Origin: Vulcanimicrobiota bacterium
GTDB lineage: Bacteria; Vulcanimicrobiota; Vulcanimicrobiia; Vulcanimicrobiales; Vulcanimicrobiaceae
Assembly: GCA_013036095.1 (NCBI GenBank)
Contig: JAAXCW010000002.1
Location: forward strand, 124,001-188,000
Direction of reading: 5' to 3'
DNA length: 64,000 bases
Below the pieces are notes generated by a model. It made no database searches and had not been told where the DNA came from. It worked only from the letters and a program-made list of their open reading frames with translations. A program made the position numbers and the translations under genes. Shown piece by piece: positions 8,858 through 17,180 of the stretch (positions are counted from its first letter, which is position 1; each line of letters starts with the position of its first letter).

Positions 8858-10224
8858 ATTTCACCCCTTGTCACCCAAAGTGTTGTCGAGGGCTCTTTCA
8901 GATCGCCACAATCGTATGGACCGTACACGCGCGCGGTGTGCTGATTCTGGGTCCACCAGTCTTGCCAAGCGCGCTGGCCCTCCTGCGGCGTCAGCATTCG
9001 GGTGTACGGTGGTTGAACATGATGGTGCGTCAACGTCCACAGTGCGTACTCCGAAGTGGACTCATCCGAACCGGGAAGCGTGTACAGTTTGATCAGAAAC
9101 GGAACCGCACGCAGAGAACCGGTGTCGCCCATCGCCATAACGGCATCTTGACGGTCGGTCATCGTCTGAGCGCTGAGCGCAATCGTATTCAGAAACGGCA
9201 GTTCTTTCTCGCCGCCCAGCAGGCCGAGCGCCCGCACAGCGGTACGCTGCACATCGTGATAAGGGTCGCGTGTCAGTTTTTCCAACAGCGGCACATACGA
9301 CGCGTCGCCCATATTGCCCAAAGCGTCTATCGCTTCCCACCGATGAATCTGAAAGATCGTATTTTCTTGTGGTTTATCGGATGAGGCGGCTTGGTGCGCC
9401 AATATCTTTCGTGACGCCGGCGTGTTGAGACGTGAGAGCGCCCTCAACGCCCAGTCCGCGGCACTCGTGTTGTTTTGAGCGAGCCAGGTCGAAAAAATCG
9501 GCTCCATTCCATAGGTAGGTGCTTCAACCAAGCCGTTGGCCAGCACGTATTTTGCCGCCGAGGCGTCTTGCTGCAGCTTGCGATTTTCATCGGAAATCTG
9601 TCGAACGAGGTCAATACCGGCATTCGGCGGGAACGGCAAGTTTGGTAGCGGTGCCTCCAACTGCGCGGCTTCCGCCTCTTCGATCTGCAATAATTTTTTA
9701 TGATTGGGCGGCAATACATTTAACGTCAGCTGCGTCTGCACAATTTGATGCTCTGTCAGATGCGGAAAATGCGGCGGCGCGCCTGGGGTAAGTTCCCCAT
9801 GGTCCGGTCCGTACGAGAAATTTTTCTGCAAGAGAACGGTGTAGTTCCCCGCATGCGTGATGCGGAAATCTCCGCTCAGAACATAGCGGCGCCTAAACGT
9901 TCCGCCCGCGCCAATCGGAACCGCGAACTCCACCAAGCACGAGCCAGCGACGCCCGAACCGCAGTGCAGTCGATCGTGGATCTGAGGTTCGGCCTGGGGA
10001 AGTTGGACGATGAGCTCCTTCGCGCCGAAGCACGAGTTCCCCATATCGACTAGCAACGGCCCGGCAGAGCGATTGACGACGGTAACATCAACCCATGCCG
10101 GCTCGCCCAGTAAAATAGTAGCGGGCGTAAGCTGCATGCTTACGTCCAGAGGTGAGCCGCCTTGCGCGGAGGCTGCGGTTGTAAAGAGCAGAGCACCGAG
10201 CGCAAAAGGCCTACCTACGTGCAT
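8854..10224 (-). CDS. Secreted HEAT-repeat protein
   Basis: A signal peptide (to about TAASAQ) is followed by a beta-rich domain (about 25-170) resembling an extracellular immunoglobulin-like fold. A linker leads to four or five HEAT/PBS-lyase-type repeats (about 250-400), visible as units such as WEAIDALGNMGDASYVPLLE and TAVRALGLLGGEKELPFLN. HEAT arrays are protein-binding scaffolds. I prefer the ATG at 10224 over the GTG at 10233. It is the first gene of an operon with the duplicated-module protein, overlapping it by four bases. Partner and function are unknown. Confidence 0.7.
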   Translation of the reverse strand: MHVGRPFALGALLFTTAASAQGGSPLDVSMQLTPATILLGEPAWVDVTVVNRSAGPLLVDMGNSCFGAKELIVQLPQAEPQIHDRLHCGSGVAGSCLVEFAVPIGAGGTFRRRYVLSGDFRITHAGNYTVLLQKNFSYGPDHGELTPGAPPHFPHLTEHQIVQTQLTLNVLPPNHKKLLQIEEAEAAQLEAPLPNLPFPPNAGIDLVRQISDENRKLQQDASAAKYVLANGLVEAPTYGMEPIFSTWLAQNNTSAADWALRALSRLNTPASRKILAHQAASSDKPQENTIFQIHRWEAIDALGNMGDASYVPLLEKLTRDPYHDVQRTAVRALGLLGGEKELPFLNTIALSAQTMTDRQDAVMAMGDTGSLRAVPFLIKLYTLPGSDESTSEYALWTLTHHHVQPPYTRMLTPQEGQRAWQDWWTQNQHTARVYGPYDCGDLKEPSTTLWVTRGEI

Positions 10225-10289
10225 TAGCACCACTATTGTCGAGCGAGCCGCCGCGCCAATTGTGACACAGTTGCCATGGTGAAAAAAGT

Positions 10290-10380
10290 GTCATGGTGAG
10301 CAGCCTTCGCCCTAAAGGGCGAACGCGTTGTCGAACCGCGGCCGAGCGAGCGAAGCGAGTTGAGGCCCGCGGGCCGCGAG
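10290..10380 (+). repeat. Dispersed hairpin repeat, GGT/ACC variant
   Basis: Begins GTCATGGTGAG and has the central stem TTCGCCC-taaa-GGGCGAA, then GTCGAACC, then the right module ending GAGGCCCGCG and AGCTA. The final CTA is the stop codon (TAG on the minus strand) of the methyltransferase gene, so the repeat abuts or supplies that gene's end. Confidence 0.75.
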
Positions 10381-11160
10381 CTAGCGCGGGGGCGCAACAG
10401 CGGTTACCCACCAAATTCGATGCGGTACGAAGAGTGGATCTTCCGGAAAATCCGACCGAAGTAAATCCGCGAGGGCAATGTCGAATTTCGACACGGCCTC
10501 CGGCGGCAAGCTCCCTCCAACGCCACCGTTCGCGCGCACGCGGCCGCGCCACGCCTCATGAGTGTACGATATGGCTTGATCGAACGAATGGGTCTCGATA
10601 TCGGTAAATCCAGCTATCGCCAAATCCGCCAATGAGCGTGGATGGAGGCCAGAGCCGCCGCCAAGCTTCCACTGCGGATTATGCTGTTCGATCAGCGATT
10701 CGGTCGCTGCAACCACATTGCCAGGCAACGCTATCCAGTCAAAGTGCGCGAGAATAATACGTCCGCTGGCACGCAAGACGCGCCGCGCTTCTTTTGCTGC
10801 GACGGCACGAGCGAACCAGTGCCAACACTGCCCCGCCGTCAATACGTCAAACGAACCATCCGGCAAACCGGTTCGCTCGGCAGTAGCCTCAACGAATTGT
10901 ATCTGATTAATGCGTCCTTCACGCGCGAGTCTTACAGCCTCGTCGAGTAGCGGCCGCGAACGATCCAACGCCGTCACCACACAACCACGCCGAGAAAACC
11001 CACGGGCTAACGTCCCGGTCCCGGTTCCGATATCCAGAAGCTTATCGCCGAGCCGTACAATTCCCGCGGCGAAAACGCGATCGAAAAACTCGTCTGGAAA
11101 GCCGGCCCGAAAACGACCGTAATCGGATGCCGTCTTCCCGAAATCAATGTTTAACGGCAT
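10381..11160 (-). CDS. Class I SAM-dependent methyltransferase
   Basis: A 259-residue soluble methyltransferase of the UbiE/Methyltransf_11 type. The SAM-binding motif I LLDIGTGTGTLA is at about residues 41-52, the acidic residue after strand 2 is in ALDRS, and the later FDVLTAGQCWHWF segment (about 104-116) is typical of this group. The substrate is unknown. The gene stands alone between two copies of the dispersed repeat: its stop codon coincides with the edge of one, and the other lies just upstream of its ATG. Family call is firm, specificity open. Confidence 0.85.
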   Translation of the reverse strand: MPLNIDFGKTASDYGRFRAGFPDEFFDRVFAAGIVRLGDKLLDIGTGTGTLARGFSRRGCVVTALDRSRPLLDEAVRLAREGRINQIQFVEATAERTGLPDGSFDVLTAGQCWHWFARAVAAKEARRVLRASGRIILAHFDWIALPGNVVAATESLIEQHNPQWKLGGGSGLHPRSLADLAIAGFTDIETHSFDQAISYTHEAWRGRVRANGGVGGSLPPEAVSKFDIALADLLRSDFPEDPLFVPHRIWWVTAVAPPR

Positions 11161-11165
11161 TTTTT

Positions 11166-11280
11166 GTCATCCTGAGCGGACGCCATTCGCTGTCATCCTG
11201 AGCGGGCGCCGCCAGGCGCCCCGGTCGAAGGGCGGCCGACTATGTCATCCTGAGTTTGTCGAAGGACGAGGCCCGCGCGC
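11166..11280 (+). repeat. Three neighbouring copies of the dispersed hairpin repeat
   Basis: A left-end fragment (from 11166), a near-complete copy with stem GGGCGCC-gcca-GGCGCCC (from 11192) and a short copy GTCATCCTGAGTTTGTCGAAGGAC with the right module (from 11243). Translated on the minus strand the last two copies form the 3' end of the MFS transporter gene. Confidence 0.75.
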
Positions 11281-12680
11281 AACAGCACAAAAACCGCAAT
11301 CCCGATAACCACGGTTAACCCGATGCAAACATAAAGCGCAAGATGCAACCCGCTCACAAAAGATCCGCCGCTAATGCCCGCCGCCAACAGCGAGCCGAGT
11401 ACCGCAATGCCAAACACGCCGAACAGCGATCGCGCTAACGCCTCCGCCCCCGATGCAAAGCCTTCGTCGCTACTGGAAGCAGCCGCCATGCCCATCGACG
11501 CCGCAGGCGTGAACGCAAAGCCCCAACCGATGCCGGCGATAAAGAGCCCCGCCGATACTTCCCACGCCGCTGCAGAAATACCGAGCACGCCCAACCACGC
11601 CATTCCGATGATACTAACGGCGAACGCGAGCAACAAAATCCCCAGCGCCCCGGTGCGCTTCTCGACCCGCGAACTATACTGATTGGCCAAAAAGAACGCG
11701 ATATTGCTGGGCATCAAATAAAACCCCGACGCCATTGCTGACTGATGCAGCGCATTTTGCAAAAACAGCGTGCAGAGCAACATCACGCCATACCACGCGA
11801 AATTGATGCCGCCGATCGTCAGCAGCGCCACATTAAACCGCGGCACTTTAAAGTAGCGCAGATGCACCATCGGCTGCGCCACGCGTGACTCCGCGTAGAG
11901 AAAAGCCGCAATCAACACCACCGATAGAACGAAGGCCCCTAAAATAACCGGCGATGTCCAACCCAAATCGTTTCCTTCAATCAATCCGAAACTGACCGCC
12001 AGAAACGAAGCGATGCTCAGAACCTGACCGATGCCGTCAAGCCGCAGCGACGGATCGCGTTTACTCTCTTCCGTCGACGGCAGCGACAACAACACGCCCG
12101 CCGACATCAGTACCGAGAGATAAAAGATCGACGGCCATCCGAGCCAATGCACCAGCACGCCGCCGATCGCCGGCCCCGCCACCGCGCCCAGCCCCGCCAC
12201 CATCGCGAAATTTTTGATCGCGTCTTCATTGTCGGCCGGGTCGGGCAGCATCTGCACCAAAATCGCAACCGGCAGCGAAAGCAGCGCCGCGCCGCCGAGC
12301 CCCTGAAATCCCCGCGCCACAATGAGGGCCAGCGGCGTCGGCGACAGCGCGCACGCAATAGTGGCCAGCGTGAACAGCCAGGTCATCAGCGTCACGACCC
12401 GCTTGCGCCCATACAGATCGCCGAGCGTTCCGGCGGCAAGCGTGAATCCGCCTTCCATTAAAGGATAGATGCTGAGGATCCACTCTTGTTCGTCGATGTC
12501 GGCCCGAATGGCATGTTCGATGGAAGGCAGCGCGAGATAGACGACGCTGATATTGACCACCGCCATAAACCCGGCCAGGTACATCCCGAACTTGGCGATC
12601 CGCACCCGCCGGTCGCCCGGCACGGCAGCCGCAGCATCGGGACGGGCAACCTTGCGTCGCATGAGCGGAAGCAGCGCCAT
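11193..12680 (-). CDS. MFS transporter, DHA2 (14-helix) drug-efflux type
   Basis: A 495-residue inner-membrane carrier with about 14 hydrophobic helices, as in the DHA2 family of proton-coupled multidrug exporters. The conserved loop 2-3 motif appears as GTLGDLYGRKRV and the motif C region as GLGAVAGPAIGGVL. Substrate unknown. I chose the ATG at 12680; the longer frame to 12983 reads back through a dispersed repeat and is low-complexity Arg/Ser-rich. The last about 28 residues, after VLLRAGLVLRQTQDD, are encoded entirely by repeat copies, and the TGA stop is part of the repeat core, so the original C-terminus was probably replaced. Confidence 0.85.
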   Translation of the reverse strand: MALLPLMRRKVARPDAAAAVPGDRRVRIAKFGMYLAGFMAVVNISVVYLALPSIEHAIRADIDEQEWILSIYPLMEGGFTLAAGTLGDLYGRKRVVTLMTWLFTLATIACALSPTPLALIVARGFQGLGGAALLSLPVAILVQMLPDPADNEDAIKNFAMVAGLGAVAGPAIGGVLVHWLGWPSIFYLSVLMSAGVLLSLPSTEESKRDPSLRLDGIGQVLSIASFLAVSFGLIEGNDLGWTSPVILGAFVLSVVLIAAFLYAESRVAQPMVHLRYFKVPRFNVALLTIGGINFAWYGVMLLCTLFLQNALHQSAMASGFYLMPSNIAFFLANQYSSRVEKRTGALGILLLAFAVSIIGMAWLGVLGISAAAWEVSAGLFIAGIGWGFAFTPAASMGMAAASSSDEGFASGAEALARSLFGVFGIAVLGSLLAAGISGGSFVSGLHLALYVCIGLTVVIGIAVFVLLRAGLVLRQTQDDIVGRPSTGAPGGARSG

Positions 12681-12707
12681 GCTCGGCGCGTTCGCTATGG
12701 CGCTATT

Positions 12708-12790
12708 GTCATCCTGAGCAGCCTCTCGCTCTTCGAGCGAGGGCGTCGTCGAAGGACGGCCGAGCGAGCGAAGCGAGTCGAGGCCCGCGT
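12708..12790 (+). repeat. Dispersed hairpin repeat
   Basis: GTCATCCTGAG, then a stem CTCGCTC-ttc-GAGCGAG, then GTCGAAGGAC and the right module GCGAGCGAAGCGAG...GAGGCCCGCG. It lies between divergent genes (MFS on the minus strand, HD protein on the plus strand), so it is not a terminator for either. Confidence 0.75.
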
Positions 12791-12814
12791 GGCACCAGCT
12801 TCGAAAAACCGGAA

Positions 12815-13534
12815 ATGAAACGCTCTGACTTCTGCTACGTCTCCACGGCGTCGATGATCGCGGCGGCTGCGCTGCCCGCGCGCGCCGCCGGCTTGTCGCT
12901 GCCTGCCACGATCGCGAGCGTGAAAATTCCCGACTCGTATGCCGCACAGCAGGCCGCGATTCAAGCACAAGACGTCGAAGCACCGGAGATCTTCCGCCAT
13001 TCGGCGCGCTCGTACGTGTTCGCGGAGCTCATCTCGCAAGCGCGCAGCGTAAAGCATGATCCCGAAATCGTATATATCGCGGCCATGCTGCATGACATCG
13101 GTTTGTCGAAGGAATTCGCCACGCCCCACCAGCGCTTCGAAATCGACGGCGCCGACCGCACCAAACAGGTGCTCATCGCTGCCGGGCACTCGCCCACCGA
13201 TGCGCAAATCGGTTGGGACGCTGTCGCCTTGCACAGCATCTTTTCCGTCGCCCGCTTCAAGGAGCCCGAGGTCTTTCTGCTAAGCGCCGGCGTGCTGACC
13301 GACGTGGGCGGCGCCTTTCTTCAGAATCTCGACAAAACTCAGGTCACCCAAGTTCTCGCAGCCCTTCCGCGTAAGGGCTTTAACGCCGCGTTCCTAACCG
13401 CGCTAACGGATTACGCCCGCCGCAAGCCCGACACTGTCGCCGGAACGTTCGTTGAAGATATCGCGGCTCACACGATTCCCGGTTACAAACGTGGCGACTT
13501 CTACGAGGCGCTCGTGGCGCCCGACCAATTCTAG
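12815..13534 (+). CDS. HD-domain phosphohydrolase-like protein, cyanamide-hydratase-like
   Basis: A 239-residue protein with the metal-binding HD signature: H62 in RHSARSY, the H93-D94 pair in LHDIG, and a later WDAVALHS segment near residues 134-141. This layout (HS near the start, then LHDIGL, RFEIDGAD, and WDA.ALH) matches the cyanamide-hydratase/YfbR-like HD group, whose members hydrolyse or hydrate small molecules. The N-terminus has a weak, Ala-rich hydrophobic stretch and might be a signal peptide. Its end overlaps the convergent sensor gene by four bases. The substrate is not predictable. Confidence 0.75.
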   Translation: MKRSDFCYVSTASMIAAAALPARAAGLSLPATIASVKIPDSYAAQQAAIQAQDVEAPEIFRHSARSYVFAELISQARSVKHDPEIVYIAAMLHDIGLSKEFATPHQRFEIDGADRTKQVLIAAGHSPTDAQIGWDAVALHSIFSVARFKEPEVFLLSAGVLTDVGGAFLQNLDKTQVTQVLAALPRKGFNAAFLTALTDYARRKPDTVAGTFVEDIAAHTIPGYKRGDFYEALVAPDQF

Positions 13535-15318
13535 TCTGCGCCAAGTTTTTTTGGCAGCGTACTGATCAGGGCGTCGATGCGCCGCGCCAGGTCACCAATG
13601 GCATCCAGTACTCCGCTCTGGCCATCATCGTGCTCCAATGAATCCAATGCCAGCGCCACCCCGCGGCTGACTTCGAGCAGCGAATCACGTTCGTCAGGCG
13701 CAAAAGCCGAAAAATCGCGCTTCGTCTCGCAGAGCAGGGCTCCGAGCAGCCTGCCGCGAGCGCTAATCGGGAAGACCATGCCGTCGGGAAAGGCCGTTTT
13801 TACATCGCGCGTATCGACCGGTTCGCCCCAGCGACGCAGAGAGACCAGCAACTCATCATCGAGCTCGACTCGCTGCGGAAAATGTTCGCCGGTCGACCGT
13901 ACGACGCCGGCGTGCCCGTCGTTGACCAAATAGATCGCTACGCCGCGAGCCTCACTGTTTTCGCTGATCTTCTCTAACGCGCGATCTAACAGTCCGTTTG
14001 TCGACGTGTAGGCTTCGGCCTCGCGCGCAAACCGCCGCAAGGCTGATTCGCACTCGTGCCGTTGCGCAAACAAGATGCGATCGACAAATCGGTCCACGAC
14101 ACTGTGCGAATATCGCGCAGAAAACCCAATCAACAGCGCGATGGAGAGTTGAATCGCGAGCGACCCGAATCTGCCCGTATCCAAGAAGAGACGGCTGGCC
14201 GCATATTCGAGCAGCACGAAAATCGAAAACAGTACGATCGATAAAATTCCATAGACGGCAACTCGGTTGAACACAAACCCAACATCAACTGCGCGCCGTA
14301 GCAGAACGCCATAGAACAGCGAAACCGGCAACGAAAGCTCCATCAATCGCAACAAGGTATTGACGACGAGCGCGACGCCCGGATGCACTGAAAGCGCGGC
14401 GATCAGCGGAGGCAAGTTCAGCACCGAGACCGAGACCAAAAAAGGAAGGAAACCCCAAAAAATCCAGCGCAGCCGCTGGCGGCTATCTCCGTGCGCGGCG
14501 CGGTAAGCCAGAATCAAACATAGCGCCGCAATAAGGTACGACACCGAAGCGTCCCAGCTGGAGAGCACGTCGCCGAGCGATTCCATGCGTCCGTTGAGCT
14601 GCCAAGCCGGCTGAAGCGCCTCGAAAACGACGAAGGCCGCGCCTTCGATCGCAAACAAAACTGTAACAAACCGAAAAGATCTGTCGCGCCAATCGATCAG
14701 TCGTCCGGCCAGCACCACTGCAAGGAAAACCCCAAACAGTCCAGCCGCGCCCGCCACAATGTGGAGCGCCCACCAAACCCACAAAACGATCCCCTCGCGG
14801 GCAATCGACGGAAGTGCATCGGTTGCCGGATTGACGATAAGCATGGTTAAGATCGTGGCAATGAGCGGCCCGTGTTCTGAATGCCACGCACGCAGCGTGA
14901 CCAGCAACGCAAACGTGAAGACGCAAAAGACGACGGCGCTGCGGATTGCATCGGGAGCGGCAAACGGGTAGGGCGGATTCGGCAATGCGATGAGATGCGC
15001 GTGGTACACGTGCCCACCGCGCACATATTCGACTCGGGCTTGGTCGCCGGGCAGCGTCCACGTGAGCGCTACCCGGGTGGCACGATCGGCGTGTGCCAGC
15101 GGTATGAGATCGCCCGGGCGCAGGCCGGCGCGCGACGCCGGTGAGTTTGGCTCAACCGACAGCACATGCAGCGTCACGGACGGCGCGTTTGCCGAAAAAG
15201 CATCGAGGCCAACGCCAAAATCGCCGGTTTTCGGAACCAGACTATACTGCAGCACATAGAGCGGAACACAAGCCAGCAGCAATACGATAAGCGCTGCCCG
15301 CCAAAGCGATTTCACCAT
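13531..15318 (-). CDS. PDZ - multi-helix membrane - GAF sensor protein without kinase domain
   Basis: A 595-residue protein. After an N-terminal helix comes a periplasmic PDZ-like domain (about 30-110, with SVEPNSPASRAGLRPGD), then about eight membrane helices (about 125-400). Next is the segment VDRFVDRILFAQRHE, which in ComP-like sensor kinases links the membrane part to the cytoplasm, and finally a GAF-like domain (about 430-565). A histidine kinase or cyclase output domain is missing. A paralogue of the same layout is encoded at 17181-18896. It probably senses an envelope signal and passes it on by protein contact. Convergent with the HD gene. Confidence 0.7.
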   Translation of the reverse strand: MVKSLWRAALIVLLLACVPLYVLQYSLVPKTGDFGVGLDAFSANAPSVTLHVLSVEPNSPASRAGLRPGDLIPLAHADRATRVALTWTLPGDQARVEYVRGGHVYHAHLIALPNPPYPFAAPDAIRSAVVFCVFTFALLVTLRAWHSEHGPLIATILTMLIVNPATDALPSIAREGIVLWVWWALHIVAGAAGLFGVFLAVVLAGRLIDWRDRSFRFVTVLFAIEGAAFVVFEALQPAWQLNGRMESLGDVLSSWDASVSYLIAALCLILAYRAAHGDSRQRLRWIFWGFLPFLVSVSVLNLPPLIAALSVHPGVALVVNTLLRLMELSLPVSLFYGVLLRRAVDVGFVFNRVAVYGILSIVLFSIFVLLEYAASRLFLDTGRFGSLAIQLSIALLIGFSARYSHSVVDRFVDRILFAQRHECESALRRFAREAEAYTSTNGLLDRALEKISENSEARGVAIYLVNDGHAGVVRSTGEHFPQRVELDDELLVSLRRWGEPVDTRDVKTAFPDGMVFPISARGRLLGALLCETKRDFSAFAPDERDSLLEVSRGVALALDSLEHDDGQSGVLDAIGDLARRIDALISTLPKKLGAD

Positions 15319-15407
15319 GTCAGGCCTACTTTTAGGCTATCGACCAATGTCCCCCGCGTTGAACAATGTCCGAAACCTCAGATCCGCAGCCTACACAAAA
15401 AATATGG

Positions 15408-15440
15408 AAAAGAAAAACGCCCCTCCGGAGAGAGGCGTTT
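15408..15440 (-). terminator. Rho-independent terminator
   Basis: Read on the minus strand: AAACGCC, a short inner stem with a CGGA-type loop, GGCGTTT, then a T-rich run TTTTTCTTTT. It lies 22 nt beyond the stop of the Asn/Gly-rich gene (15462-16148) and ends its transcript before the sensor gene. Confidence 0.8.
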
Positions 15441-15461
15441 GGCTTTACTTACGCGGTGCTC

Positions 15462-16148
15462 CTATTGCAGGGACGTCGCGTAAAAGATCCCGTTTTGGTA
15501 GTAGCCGTATGCGGTGACGTAGCGTCCTACAACTACGCGGCCGGTTTGCTGGTTATTTAGCGCCGGCTGATCGTTGATCGTGACGACGTTGCCGAAGCCC
15601 GCCATCAGCGTGATCTGGTTGCCGTTGACCGACGTGATCGTTCCGCGCAGCGTTGTGTTGCCTTGCTGGCCGTATCCGCCGCCGTTCGCACCGCAGTTGT
15701 ACTGGCCGTTCTGCTGCCCATACTGTCCGTACTGGCCGCTATATTGGCCGTTGTTGTTGTACTGACCGTTGCTGCAGTTGTTCCCGTTCGTTCCGCAATT
15801 GTGCGGATTGTTGGAATTCTGCCAACCGCGCTTTTTGCCGTGTCCGGCTCCGCGGTTGCCCTGGTTACCCTGATTGCCTTGATTATTGTCGTCGGCATCG
15901 CCATTGCCACGGCGCGTGCCGTTAACGTTCCCGTTATTGCATTGGCCGTTCTGCCAGTTCCCGTTGTTGTTGTTGTTGCGGTTGCCGCGGCCGTTACCGC
16001 GGTCGTCTTGATCGGCCGACGCTATCGACGCCGTCGCAGCCAAGAGCCCGCTGTTGTTGCCCGGGTGTTGCGCCTGTGTGAGGGCAATTCCGGACGCCGC
16101 ACTGATTCCAAACAATGTTGCAAGAGCTGCAACGTGTAAATTTTTCAT
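15462..16148 (-). CDS. Secreted Asn/Gly/Gln-rich protein with small C-terminal domain
   Basis: A signal peptide (to about SGIALTQA) is followed by a low-complexity stretch rich in Asn, Gly and Gln (about 45-165) and a folded-looking C-terminal domain (about 167-228) starting LRGTITSVNGNQITLM. Domains of that last type (DUF5666-like) are small beta-barrels seen in exported bacterial proteins. The ATG is preceded by an excellent AGGAGGAG ribosome site, and a clear terminator follows, so the gene is probably well expressed alone. The low-complexity part could be adhesive or matrix-forming, which is inference. The complementary strand also stays open here but only because of the repetitive composition. 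Confidence 0.7.
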   Translation of the reverse strand: MKNLHVAALATLFGISAASGIALTQAQHPGNNSGLLAATASIASADQDDRGNGRGNRNNNNNGNWQNGQCNNGNVNGTRRGNGDADDNNQGNQGNQGNRGAGHGKKRGWQNSNNPHNCGTNGNNCSNGQYNNNGQYSGQYGQYGQQNGQYNCGANGGGYGQQGNTTLRGTITSVNGNQITLMAGFGNVVTINDQPALNNQQTGRVVVGRYVTAYGYYQNGIFYATSLQ

Positions 16149-16266
16149 TGGGCGCTCCTCCTACACACCGAAACGAAGGGAGCACCCCATTAGTTCTGAG
16201 CCTCGGCTGTGCCCACACGCACCAGTGTTAAGCCATTGTTACGCCGCAGCGACCCAAGCGTGCGCT

Positions 16267-17112
16267 TTACCGCAACCCTAGGCGAGTAAGATCGTCTTCG
16301 TCGAACTCGATGCGCGCCGCGGCCACGTTCTCTTCCAAGTGCGCGATCGACTGCGTTCCCGGAATCGGAAGCGTGGCTTTCGAGCGGTGCAGCAGCCAAG
16401 CCAATGCAATCTGAAAGACCGTCGCGTGGTGCTTTTTCGCCACGGCATCCAACTCCGGGTGCGGCATATCGTCTCCCGCATTCAAAGGAAAGTACGGCAG
16501 AAACGCCAGCCCTTCGCGCTCGCAATAGTCCAGCACGTCGTCGTTGTCGCGGCGTTCGGCGTAGTTGTACGGATTTTGAAGCGACACGATCTGCGTCATC
16601 TCGCGCGCCGCTTGCAGCTGCTCGAGCGAGAAATTCGAAACGCCGATGAAGCGAATCTTCCCCTCATCGCGCAGCTCGACCAGCGCACCGATCATATCCT
16701 CGAGCGGATATTTTTCGTCGGGCGCGTGCAGCTGATACACGTCGATGCGGTCCAACTTTAACCGCCGTAAGCTCGCTTCGCAGCACTTCTTCAAGCGCTC
16801 GGGGCGCCCGTCGCGCTCCCATTTGCCGGGACCGCCACGCGTCAAACCGCCTTTGGTCGCGATCACCAAACCGTCCGGATACGGATAGAGCGCCTGCGCG
16901 ATTTGCTCTTCATTAACCTCGGGTCCGTACGCGTCGGCCGTATCGATGAAATTCACGCCCAGCTCGACCGCGCGCCGCAACACCCGCAGCGCATTTTCGC
17001 GGTCCTCGGGCCAGCCCCAAATGCCCGGCCCGCAGAGCCGCATTCCGCCGAACCCCATCCGGTTGACCGTGAGCTCCCCACCAATGGAAATAGTCTTGGC
17101 TACATCTGTCAT
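16267..17112 (-). CDS. Aldo/keto reductase
   Basis: A 281-residue NADPH-dependent oxidoreductase with a TIM-barrel fold. The catalytic tetrad is visible: D57 and Y62 in FIDTADAYG, K87 in ATKGG and H129 in YQLHAPD. Coenzyme-binding features appear near the end as LPIPGTQSIAHLEEN. It belongs to the group near YdbC/AKR13-like reductases; the natural carbonyl substrate is unknown. I chose the ATG at 17112; the frame to 17151 adds 13 unconvincing residues. It is divergent from the second PDZ-GAF sensor gene, 68 nt away. Confidence 0.9.
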   Translation of the reverse strand: MTDVAKTISIGGELTVNRMGFGGMRLCGPGIWGWPEDRENALRVLRRAVELGVNFIDTADAYGPEVNEEQIAQALYPYPDGLVIATKGGLTRGGPGKWERDGRPERLKKCCEASLRRLKLDRIDVYQLHAPDEKYPLEDMIGALVELRDEGKIRFIGVSNFSLEQLQAAREMTQIVSLQNPYNYAERRDNDDVLDYCEREGLAFLPYFPLNAGDDMPHPELDAVAKKHHATVFQIALAWLLHRSKATLPIPGTQSIAHLEENVAAARIEFDEDDLTRLGLR

Positions 17113-17180
17113 CGCGAGCGATATACCCGCCCGAACGGAAATCACCCCCATGTCGCTAACATGAAAAACCGGAGGACCTT

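Noticed and set aside
15653..16139. Long open frames opposite the Asn/Gly-rich gene, with Val/Ile/Ala-rich membrane-like products
   Set aside because: They arise from the repeat AAC/GGC codon pattern of the real gene; that gene has the ribosome site, signal peptide and terminator.
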